This document shows positions 9,172-19,000 of a stretch of DNA of 64,000 nucleotides, one piece after another. The DNA is from Aurantiochytrium sp. KH105 (taxonomy: Eukaryota; Sar; Bigyra; Thraustochytrida; Thraustochytriidae): contig BGKB01000078.1 of NCBI GenBank assembly GCA_003116975.1, positions 1 to 64,000 on the forward strand, given 5' to 3'. A program made the translations under genes and the position numbers. Position 1 is the stretch's first letter, and every line of letters begins with the position of its first letter. The notes under the pieces are model-generated. The model ran no database searches, was not told the origin of the DNA, and saw only the letters and a program-made list of their open reading frames with translations.

Positions 9172-10443
9172 CTATGGCGCAATCTGATTACGCAGCTCCG
9201 CAATTCTCGCTGCCCCGAGCATTTGGACACTGCGCCAAGTATGTATTTTGCCAGCAAAGTGCACCAAAAGGAACCCGTCCGAATATTCCCAAGGGTGACA
9301 TTCCGGGTATCGCTTGTATTCGTCATAGCACGTGTTGGTGTTCAGCGCGCATGGCTCTACAATCTTCGTTTTGGCCCGAACTTCCTTCCAGGCCGGGTAT
9401 CTCGGTCTGCCGTACTCTAATGCATTCGCAGTCAATGCTTCAGTGTTATAGAGGTACTGAATCGCGCGCTGCTCAAATTGAAACGGGTGATGACCATCGA
9501 CCAGCCAGGTCTGGTTCCAGCATTCGGACAGCCACCATAGGGACCATTCTGAATTGTGAACGATGAATACGCCCGAATTGATACTGGCAGCGTCCGCTGA
9601 AAAAAAGAGTTCATGCTCGCTGTCCACCAAATCTTCGATGGCGATCGACATATTCATGAAAATGGCGTCCACGTCAGACCACATAATATAGTCGTAATCT
9701 GGCAGATACTTTCTCATAATCAACAGCTTCGACCATGCCGGTTGACGGCTTGGATCAATCTCGCTGTCCCCGATAATTAGATCGTACCCATGGCGACTCG
9801 CATACGCTTCCTTGTTGGCCAGCGACGCATTTCGGGCGGGTGGATCAATATTCAATGCAAAGGTCAGGAGCCCAACACGGGCTTTTGCACCATTCCTATA
9901 CGACTGCGACGCCCGCCGCGCTGCAACAGCGTCCGCAGCGAGGTACTCACATTCCCTCGAGGGTGCAAGTGGATCGAACATCGGGAGTTCTTCGAGCGAT
10001 TTCGTCTCTTGCTGAGGAGCACTAGCTTGACCCCTATTTTTATGTTTCCTTCTGTGACCCACTAGCCACTTCGAGGAACCAGGTTTGTTGTCGGACTCCT
10101 TGCTCCCTGTGAAGAGGTCCTCTCCTGATGAACCTGCTGACGATGTAATCGAGTTCAAGTCATGATTTCCGTCGGGAACGACAACGTCGCCAAAGGCGCC
10201 ATTTCCGAAATCGACGCTTGGGGCGGTCACGAGGGAGCTATTTATTTGCCATCCGATAAACACAATGAGCGGCAGCCCCAGAATCGCGAGTGCGCGAATT
10301 AGCCCGGGGCCTGTTGTTGCTCGTTTTCGGTCCCCGCTGCTTTCCTCCGGGGCCAGCACGTCTTGTATCCGCTCGCTACCTCGCCTCGGCCGCGAGTGGG
10401 TCGAACCCGCGACTTGAGCACGCTCAACGTCCACGGCCGTCAT
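9172..10443 (-). CDS. Single-domain GT34-type glycosyltransferase, paralogue of the neighbouring triple enzyme
   Basis: The 423-aa type II membrane protein has an anchor at about residues 49-68 (LIRALAILGLPLIVFIGW), a Ser/Gly-rich stem to about 150 and one catalytic domain. Its DxD motif is D257-V-D259 in MWSDVDAIFMN, followed by INSGVFIVHNSEWSLWWL and a terminal HFAG. It matches the units of the downstream gene along its whole catalytic length but is clearly diverged, so it is the older paralogue. The frame is open upstream to 10614. I chose the ATG at 10443 (MTAVDVERAQ) because the extra 57 residues are Arg/Ala/Pro-rich and look like translated 5' UTR, and because this start resembles that of the triple enzyme. 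Substrates are unknown. Confidence 0.87.
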   Translation of the reverse strand: MTAVDVERAQVAGSTHSRPRRGSERIQDVLAPEESSGDRKRATTGPGLIRALAILGLPLIVFIGWQINSSLVTAPSVDFGNGAFGDVVVPDGNHDLNSITSSAGSSGEDLFTGSKESDNKPGSSKWLVGHRRKHKNRGQASAPQQETKSLEELPMFDPLAPSRECEYLAADAVAARRASQSYRNGAKARVGLLTFALNIDPPARNASLANKEAYASRHGYDLIIGDSEIDPSRQPAWSKLLIMRKYLPDYDYIMWSDVDAIFMNMSIAIEDLVDSEHELFFSADAASINSGVFIVHNSEWSLWWLSECWNQTWLVDGHHPFQFEQRAIQYLYNTEALTANALEYGRPRYPAWKEVRAKTKIVEPCALNTNTCYDEYKRYPECHPWEYSDGFLLVHFAGKIHTWRSVQMLGAARIAELRNQIAP

Positions 10444-11957
10444 GGTGTCGCTTTTCGATCGCTCAAGCGAACGTCGCCGCGGTGGGCGCTCTTTGCCCCA
10501 CAAGCGCCGCAACGCAACGCCGGGCCTCTCCCCTCGCGCGGCTCCGGCCCTGGCCCTCGCCCTGTTCACCTCCCGTGCGCACGCGCGAGGGCGCGCGAGG
10601 CTCGGCCACGGCAATAAGTAAGTGCCTACGTGGCACGTGCGTTAGAAATTTGGGATAGGCCTAGGCCTCTTCTACGTGTGCATCGATTATTCATTCTTTC
10701 ATTCATTTTCATTCACTGTCAATCCATAGGCCTACCTCCTATTCTCCAGGACGACGCGTGGCTCGACCGCGAGCGAGGGAATATTCACGAGCATCCGGAA
10801 GGTCTGCACTGGACGTGGGATTTATGTGTGCGGGTCGAGGCTGCGTGAAACAAGAATGGGCGGGAGCGCAGCTCGAGCTGCTCGTTGAGGAGGGTTCACT
10901 TACTTAGCTACTTGCTCACAGGACGCATGAGGCACGGAGACTTGTCGCTGAGCTGATAAGTGTGGCGCTAATCGCAGCAGAACAAAAAGACTGACACGGA
11001 CGCCAAATCTACAAGGAGAGTTGTACCGCGGCGTGCCAGCCTTTGAGGATACACCTAGAGTACAAGGAGGTGAATTCTGATCATTCTCGAGACTTGAAGC
11101 ATGGTGGGTCTATAATGATCAAACTGCCCGTGCAAGTAACTTGTTCGGCATTGCTGAATTCTGTGTAGGGCACACTGGCTAGTCTTTGTACTGCGCAATC
11201 TAGGGTCGAACGAGACTGGGGTTGTCGTGTCAAAGCTATGCGTAAAAGCATGCGGCAAGCGTGTTGTCAAGATTATTCGGCGATTTCTTTGGGCTATAAA
11301 TTGGGCGGTGAACGACACAAATCCGCCAAGCCAAAAGTTAATGCAGAAAGTCTCATGGGGCTGGTTTGGTGATTGTAGGCCTCAAAGCTGTGCTCAGTAT
11401 GTCAGCAAACAAGGAAGAAAAGTTTGGGGAAATGAATATATTTTCGTAGCGAGCTCGCTCGCGCATGAATTTTAGGTGAAATTCTTGGGGAAATGATTTT
11501 TTTTTTAAATGCGGTGGGTTGAAACCAAAGAGCTTCAATGTTTTTCGATAGTGCCTCAAAAAGTTTCGCAAGCAGCTTTCATTTCATTTCACGCTCTGAA
11601 ACTCTTGCTCATCTTGGCATCGCATCTTTGGTTCTTGAAAACAACTCTTTTGCCACGACGCGATCGATCACTTCCGGAGAAATAAGTCTTTTCGCTCAAG
11701 AGTCGACCGCATGGGGGGGCAAGCGATGCAATAAACTGTCGACCCACTGTCAGGAGGCCACTTCGTTTGCCGTCGCCTCTCTCCCTTTTTCTCCCTCTCT
11801 CTCTCTCTCTCTCTCTTACACACATATCATCTCGCGACTCTTAATCATTTCTGAACTTGCGTTGCGCTCAACCGACATTTTCCTCTTCTCAGTTTCGATT
11901 TCGGGAGGCAAAACGAGGAACTCGCGAGCCCAAAAAACCTTGCCCGCGTACGCGACC
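10444..11957. other. Divergent intergenic region
   Basis: This 1.5 kb carries the promoters of the single-domain GT34 gene (leftward) and the DRE-TIM/EF-hand gene (rightward). A CT run at about 11793-11818 and generally pyrimidine-rich DNA lie 140-200 bp before the rightward start, as is common in 5' UTRs. I find no supported gene. Confidence 0.5.
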
Positions 11958-13893
11958 ATGGGCAGCGGGCTGACGAAGCCAGCCGGTGAGGCAGGGGCAC
12001 TCGCACGGCTGCAAGAGATCAGAAGTGAGAACCTGCAACCAGGCGACACCGACAATGACCAGAACAAGGATGCCGAAACTCTACGCGCAGAACTCTGTGA
12101 GATTAAAACAGCCCTTTGCAAAGTAAACCTCGAGGACCTTATCAAGGAGGCAAGGCTCGCCGACGCCAAGGCAAAGCTCGAGCGCCTGAGGACTATCGAC
12201 CCCTTTGTCCTCGACAACTCCATGCGCGAGACGACAGTTGCACAGGTCAAAGGCCACTCACTTCGAGATAAGCTGGAAATTCTACAGCATGTTCGCAAAA
12301 CTGGCCTTGAACACATTATCGTGGGCGCACTCGGTCGCCTCAAACGAGTCGACAATGAACTTCTCGAGTACTTTCAAGATCAAAATGAGGATCGCAGCAA
12401 ATTCTATCTTTTCACCGAGCTTTTTGAAAAGGTTGACCCGGATACAAGATTGCCAGATGCCACGCTTCCAGCGTCACTGCAGATTGCAAAGGACTGCGGC
12501 ATTCCCAATGTCATTGTAGAGATCGATCTTTCGCATCCGGACATTGACTGGGACGCCGCACTGCCTCGCGAGTCAGATGCGCCCTACTTTGCCCTCCTCG
12601 CGGACCGAGTTGCTTGGATCCGTGCTCATCTTTGTGCTGATGCAAGAATTTTCTTCAACTTTCGCGATTGGCTCGTCACATGGCACAACCACCCAACGCG
12701 TGTCGAGCGCGTCGCAAGCTTTTTTGCCAATGCCGCACCCGAGGAACGTATCATGGGCTTTTGCGTCGAAGATCCATCCGGCGCCTTTCTCCCCTTTCAG
12801 TACGCAGATCCCGTGCAAAGGCTACGCGAAGCCATGGATCAGCACGATTGGGCGGACGGCCATATTCTCGTCCATATACATAAAAACTATGGGCTTGCCG
12901 AAGCTTCGGCACTTGAAGTCCTCGCGCTCGGCGCGACCGGCGTGTGGTGTGGCATCCCTGACGAGGGTGCCGCTGTAGGCCACGCTTGCTCGTGTGTTCT
13001 TCTTACAAATCTTGCACGACTTGGTAACACGCGCGTGCTCGAGCGCTACAACTTTCCAGCACTCCGCGAAGCCGCCATCGAAATCACGCGGCTAATCACC
13101 GACGAGCCCCCACATCCACGAACTGAAGTCTATGGTGCGCGAGCACTTGACGTCATCTTTGAGGGCATCAACACAGCCAACGACCCGTTAGCAAAGAATT
13201 TCGATGTCAATACCCTTTTCCAAGTTCCGGTTCAGACGCGGATCAGCACCATGGCCACGGCCTCCATGATGGCGGATCGCCTTGCCGAAGTGTTTGGCCC
13301 CGAGGCGCGCCAGACAGCCTCTGTAGCTGTCTGCGAGCAAATGGTGGTAAGTTTACGATACATCTCGCTTTGTCTCGACGCCAGGCGCATACTCACAATG
13401 TTTGGAATCTTATCTTTTCACACAGGAAACTCTACACGATGACTTGCGCCAAGGCCGAGAGGAAGAGTACCAATCGACTGTGGGCATCTTTTCTCTCTTT
13501 GAACGGAGTGGTGGCGTCCCGACAGAGGCCATGATCAGCGTGATCAACCACGATGCGTCTCTCGATAAACATCCAGTACTTGTGGCGCTCAGAGCTTATT
13601 TTGATGTTTGGGACTACAAGGACCACGCCAAGGACGACTGCATTTCGTTTGACAACTTTTATGACGCATTCATGGCGCGATTTCTCACATGTTACTCTTG
13701 CGAAAAGGCCCGAAAGCTGTTTGCGGCCGCTGATCTCAGCCACGACGGCGCCATACAGTGGCGTGAAATTGCTTTGCGCGCAAAATGGGCTCTTACTGAG
13801 TACCCCAAGCTAGTCACCAATGTTCAGGATCTCATTAACGTCATCATGGAGCGATACTTTCTGCCTGAAATGCTACGGACTTGCCAAACGTAA
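11958..13893 (+). CDS. DRE-TIM (HMG-CoA-lyase/pyruvate-carboxyltransferase-like) protein with C-terminal EF-hand, predicted N-myristoylated
   Basis: Two exons (11958-13346 and 13426-13893) encode 618 aa. The start MGSGLTKP fits an N-myristoylation signal (Gly2, Thr6), suggesting a membrane-tethered cytosolic protein. After a charged helix (about 30-80), the region 80-450 resembles the DRE-TIM metallolyase barrel. DNSMRE (D86, R90, E91) sits where the family has its D-x-T-L-R-D motif, and HIHKN (H306, H308) provides the HxH metal ligands. It is followed by GLAEASALEVLALGATGVW, typical of the family. The usual Asp of LRD is Glu here. The C-terminal part holds a canonical EF-hand loop at D566-E577 (DLSHDGAIQWRE). 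Known DRE-TIM enzymes cleave or form C-C bonds of acyl-CoA or keto-acid substrates. The substrate here is unknown and activity is not assured. Confidence 0.75.
13347..13425 (+). other. Spliceosomal intron, 79 nt
   Basis: The donor GTAAGT at 13347 and the acceptor ACACAG ending at 13425 are consensus. The intron falls between codons (phase 0). Removing it joins CEQMV to ETLHDDLR and connects the lyase-like barrel to the EF-hand domain in one frame. Without splicing the frame stops at 13442. Confidence 0.85.
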
Positions 13894-15121
13894 GGTAAAC
13901 ACTTTCCTGAGCCTGCCCACATTCGCTGCAGACCCGTAAAAACGAACGAATGAACGAATGTACGTACGTATATCTATTTGGCGTGCGTAGATAGAAGCTT
14001 CTTTGTGGTCTGTCGAGAGCAACCTTACAGCAGCAAGCGCCGTCCGCCGCGCATCGAGCAACCTACTTTTGCTCAAAGCCCATATGCAGGGGCCACTCGA
14101 GCCCTTGTGTTGGGAAATGGAAATGACGCGAAGATTTGTGATCATCCAACTCTTCACTACATCCTCGAGACGACATTTAAGGTGGGGAGAAACATCGATC
14201 TTCACAACCAGACAAATTCGTCTCGACAGAAACGAAACTCCCCAGGCACTCCTAGCGTACTTAGGCATACTAGCAATCCATTTGACTCTACTTATTTCAA
14301 TACCTTGCTAGAATAAGGGGGCCTGCACCCGCCATTCGAATAGGAGAGCGCGAGGATCACGAGTTCTAAAAATCCTGGTCCCCTATCGCAACCATAGTCT
14401 AGCATGCTCGCTGTACTGTCGTCAGCCAAGTCAATCAACTAAATTCTCTCAACTGCAAACAGACCCATGTCTGCATCGCCTTGACCTTGTGTCGGTCGCC
14501 TCTGCGCTACGCGCTCCACGAGTTTTCTCTTTCCTCTGCGGGACCAATACGCGCCAAAGCTCAGGCTTGTGGCTCTGCTCGAGCTCCTGGGTCGGTCTCC
14601 TCGAAAGCCCAGCCCGAAAGGGTCCACAGGGCACAGTAGGCCTACTAGCCCTAGTATCCCATGCGGTAGTACTGAGGAATTACGCAAAGAGCGGACTTGG
14701 TCGCCCGCTTCAGCCGGTCCGGGCAGAATCAGAAAAGCTTGGCTTGGGTCCGACATCCGACATTGGCGCCGCCGTCGTTGCGCAGTCGCCGCCGTCAGAC
14801 CGAGGGTGCTTGCTGCTGGAGGCAACGCCCTCGCGAGCGTCCTCGGAGCAACAAGGCTGAGCGCCCGACCGCTCGACGTCGCGCGATCGCGGACCACGCG
14901 AGGTCGCAGAGGGTCCAGGCAAACCTGAATCTCCGGGCGCAGCGCAAGCACGGCCGGACCGGGAGGCATTCAGGCCACACCTCTGAGTAGACTATAGAGC
15001 GGGCACAGACTTTCGAGTCGAGGCTTCGCTTTGAGACAACATCTCCGTTTCGAGAGACAAGACTTTAGTTTGAGACAAGAATTCCGTCTCGGAAACCACT
15101 TTTTTCCGTCGAAAAGAAAAA
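13894..15121. other. Intergenic region between two rightward genes
   Basis: The left part is AT-richer and carries CGAACGAATG-type short repeats near 13945-13975. The right part (14450-15000) is GC-rich. Just before the thioesterase start, GAGACAA recurs three times between 15030 and 15085. I find no supported gene. Confidence 0.5.
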
Positions 15122-16033
15122 ATGGCAACTCGTCTCGACGAAGCGATCGCTCTTGACCTCGTCAAAGGCGACGCCGAGGGGTCCACGTGGCGCGGCCTTA
15201 TCACCGACAAATACAATGTTTTCATCGTGCCGAATGGTGGTCTGCTGATGGCTCTCATCTTGCGCGCGATGCGAAATGAGCAGAAGCGCCATGGACTCGA
15301 CAAGGAATCCAATCTTGACTGTCTCCACATGCAGCACTCCTTCCTTGCAGCCACCGTGGGCAACGCCCCGTGCGACATCACAGTGCGTGTCATCAAACGC
15401 GGCAGAACCCTTTCCTGGGTCTCTGCAGAGCTCCAGCAGGCTGGCAAGGTCCGCATTATGGCCATTGCGGGCTTTGGCAAATACGATCCATGCCCAGCAA
15501 CCAACTACATCCCCGTGGAAGATGTCAGGCTCATCAACACTCAAAGCGAAAGGTTCAAATCTTCCTCTATCCCCAAAAGCAACGGTGAGACGCGCGAGCT
15601 TTTCAGACGCTGGGTCTGGAACTTTCCCCCCGGTGACAAAGACGTCTATCTCCGCATGACCTCGCAGCAGGAGCACCCGGACCCGTGTCCCACCAAGTTC
15701 AACGTTTATATGCGCCATGAAGATCGCAGCGAGCCCATTACTGTAGAATCCTTGGTTGCCATATCTGACGCAGCGATTCCTACGATCAAGGCGCTTCTGC
15801 CCTTTGGGAACATGGGTTGGGTTCCTACTCTCTCCTTCAATTCGTATCTCTTTGCCGAGCCGCGTCCTGACCTCGAGTGGGTCTACTGTGAGTTCAACCT
15901 CGAGGCTGCGAGCGAAGGCCGTAGCATCCAGGGTGTCTCGATCTTTGACCCGGAGACCGGCGCTCTTTTGTGCAGAGCCTCGCAAGGCGCTCTCAACGTA
16001 GCCGAGCAAAAGGATCAGTCCAGTAAGATATAG
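15122..16033 (+). CDS. Acyl-CoA thioesterase-like protein (double hotdog fold)
   Basis: The 303-aa protein matches the thioesterase-like superfamily of tandem hotdog folds. The N-terminal half has VPNGGLLMALILRAM, where the hotdog helix packs, then LHMQHSFLAA and DITVRVIKRGRTLSWVSAEL. The C-terminal half has YMRHEDRSEPITVESLVAISDAAIP, typical of the second hotdog. Members hydrolyse medium or long acyl-CoA thioesters. The substrate cannot be read from sequence. No targeting signal is obvious, so it may be cytosolic. The ATG at 15122 follows an A-rich stretch (GAAAAGAAAAA), a favourable context. Its stop lies only 34 bp from the stop of the oppositely oriented armadillo-like gene. Confidence 0.82.
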   Translation: MATRLDEAIALDLVKGDAEGSTWRGLITDKYNVFIVPNGGLLMALILRAMRNEQKRHGLDKESNLDCLHMQHSFLAATVGNAPCDITVRVIKRGRTLSWVSAELQQAGKVRIMAIAGFGKYDPCPATNYIPVEDVRLINTQSERFKSSSIPKSNGETRELFRRWVWNFPPGDKDVYLRMTSQQEHPDPCPTKFNVYMRHEDRSEPITVESLVAISDAAIPTIKALLPFGNMGWVPTLSFNSYLFAEPRPDLEWVYCEFNLEAASEGRSIQGVSIFDPETGALLCRASQGALNVAEQKDQSSKI

Positions 16034-16067
16034 TAATTGATAAAGTCTTTACATCAGTCGCTGTCTT

Positions 16068-19000
16068 TCACTTTCTCTTGAATTTGGGATCCATTGCTTC
16101 AATCTCGCTCTGAATGCGTACACGCATGCGCTGCAAGACACGCGGCGGAATGTGTTGGTGTATCTCAATCAGCTTCGAGTCCGGCAAGTTGTATGATGAT
16201 GCCTGTAAGAGTACTCGCGAGGCTTGATAGGCGTGTATAACAGCCCGTGCATCTTCTGGAGCCGATGGCATCAGATCCGACGGATCGATCTGTTCAAGAA
16301 TTCCCATGAGCTTCCGCGTTCGTTTCGATTTGCGTACGGTCCGCTTTGTCTTTGCCCGGGCCGCCTCCGCCTTTTTCCGTTGCTCTTTCTTTGCGGCCTC
16401 GTCCAAAAGCCGTGTTAGATCCTCCACTTTGGTCGCAACATTATCCGGTTCCTGGATGCCCTCCACCCTCCAGTCGACATCTTGCGCAATTTGCAAAAGG
16501 TCGAGGTAGCTATCTTCCGGTGTGAGCAGCGCACGAGGTACAGGAAGTCTTGTGCTGCTTACAGCCAGCGCGACGACCCATTCCTGAGCCGACGTTGGTT
16601 TATGGCCGAGTTTCCTACCGGGAATACCGAGCAAGTCCAGCCATGCCTCATCGGGCTGCTGTACGTTTGTAGCAAGAGACGATATGATTTCATGATGCTC
16701 GAGTCGAAAAGCATCTCCGGCGCGATCGCCAGAAAAGACCACATGCGTGGCATGCTTCACCTCTCCTTGTGCGCAAATGTGAACCTCATCGTGAAGTACT
16801 TGTCCTGTCAAAGGGTCAAGCATGGGATGGCAAATGCGTGCTTCTGGTGTTCGGTCAGGTGGGTTAGGGCAAATGCGCAAGCTTGGCACGAATCTTGTAT
16901 CGAGGCGTTCTTCCAACGCTTCAAGATCGAAACCTGGCGAAGTTGATGGTCGATCATCCTCCAAATCGAGTGTGTCAATGGCATCCGACGGATCGGGACG
17001 CCGCGCAGAAGGAATGTAATGTTCGACTTGGGGCTCTGCGTCGACAAAGAGGTGAAAGCGAACCCCATCTGGACCTTGGTATACGGGTAACTCTTGCAAC
17101 ACCCCATTTGTTTGCGGAAACATCCACAAGCGCGCGTTGGCGCGTTCCATAGGGCCCAGTACACGTGCTCGCGCATTTTTCTCAAACACGAACCGTTTGC
17201 TCTTGCCTTTGACAATCGAACTCTTGTTTATTTGCAAAGAACGAGATTGATCATCCAAAGAGTTTTCCTCGTTCATTTGCACAGGCGCCGCGTCCGCATT
17301 GGCCTGCGCCAGTTGTCTCTCCTCAGCATCACAATCGTGATCCTCGATTTTTGCTTCGTTCTCGCAAAGAGGGACAGCCCTGCCATCGCTGGTGGTCTCT
17401 GGTTCCGCAGAAGCCGTCTTCGTTGTTCCTGCAGAGCGCGTAAAGATGAGCGGGTCCAAGTGTACACGCATAGCACCCGCTTTGGTCACATCCACGCCCA
17501 TAACCACGGGTGCAAAGGATTTGCGTCTTGTGTAGCGCGGAAGCTCGTGCGCATAGACGTTGGTTGCATTGTACGGATGCTGCGAGATCACGCGAACAAT
17601 GTCCTTGATGAGCTTGCCTGCTAGCTCATGACTGCCCAACGACAAGAGAGCATCGAAACCTCCATCCATGCTCATGAGCTGTGCGTTGAGTGGGTCCACC
17701 GCCAGCTGGCGTAGCGTAAGCGCAGCCAGCGTTACATTTTGCTGATGCGCCTCTGTGGGCGTTGCTTCGCGCAGGCACGTCATTAGAATAGGAATGCCAT
17801 CCATCTTGGCAATCGTCTGCTTCGTACTGGGCTGGGAAGCAATCCGTACAAGATGCTCCAGGGCAATTTGCCGCATGTCTGATGCAGCCGAAGTTCGCAG
17901 CAGGGTGCACAACACAGCCGTAAAGCGCACCTCAAAAAACATTCTTGGTTTCCCGAAGAGAAGCTCGTCCATCTTTTGATTCCAAATCTTGCGGATGGAC
18001 GGACCATTGACTTTGGGCCCGAGGCCAAGAACCCCGGGACCACGAGAACCTTCGTCACCGTCGTCAGAGCCGATATCCTCATCGGACTCTTCATCAAGCT
18101 CCAGCTCAGGCTCTGGATCCTCTTGCAACTCCTCGTCTTCGTCTTCGTCATCGAACTCGTCTTCGTCCTCTTGCGCGGCCTTTTCTGGATCGTCAAATAG
18201 CACATAGGATAATAAATCAACGGCGCGAGCTTTGGCTTGAGCGTGGAATGCGGATGAGAAGCCAATGTAAAACAAGTCCGCGATAAAGTCCGGATTTCGC
18301 AAGACGCCATACACTTGACATCGCTGGTGCCGATGGGACCGTACAAGGGATCGTCTTCGCTCGCGATCTGCTTTGGCCTGCAGCTTCTCCAAAGCCTGGA
18401 AGCGAACGCGCGACGCAGGAATGTCCTCAAGCTCGAGTGATTCTTCGAAAAGCTCCTGCGCCGCTGCGCGCTCCTTGATGTGCTCTACCACCTCCGCATC
18501 GAATTCAACGAGCTGTTTGGCATGATCCGCCTCTAGTTCCACTTTACTTAGCGCGTGTAGTTCGCTCAAGAGACCCAAGATTACCTGGACACGGGAGCAC
18601 ACAGCTCCGCGGACCCGGACAAGCTCTTCGTCCTCTTGAGCGGGCGCCGGGGGCAGAGGACGCTTCCCGTTACACGCAAGTGTATATGCGTGGTATGCAT
18701 CCTTTTCCGTCTCGAAGAAACCAAATATGCGAGATCCTCGTCTCAGGTCCTGCGGTGTGGCCTTGGTCGTCTCGAGAAGGGAGCGCTTGTATGAGATGGC
18801 TTTCCACATGTGAATCTCTGGCTCGTACGAGACCTCCATCAAAGGTCCACGCTGGGAGAAGTCGCAATGTTTCCGGATCGTTTTGCGCAAATACGCGCAA
18901 TTGCCTCCGAGGTGCCCCGCGAGGCGGTCTGCATAATCAACGATGCCAGCTTGGAACTTGGCCGTGGACGCCCCGCCGTCTTTCGGAGCTAATGCGCGCC

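Noticed and set aside
10385-10440. T-arm-like sequence GGGTTCGACCC on the minus strand
   Set aside because: It lies inside the GT34 coding sequence and no D or anticodon arm can be found around it.
14439-14969. 176-codon open frame on the minus strand between the DRE-TIM and thioesterase genes
   Set aside because: Arg/Pro/Ser-rich in a GC-rich patch with competing frames in other phases and no motif.
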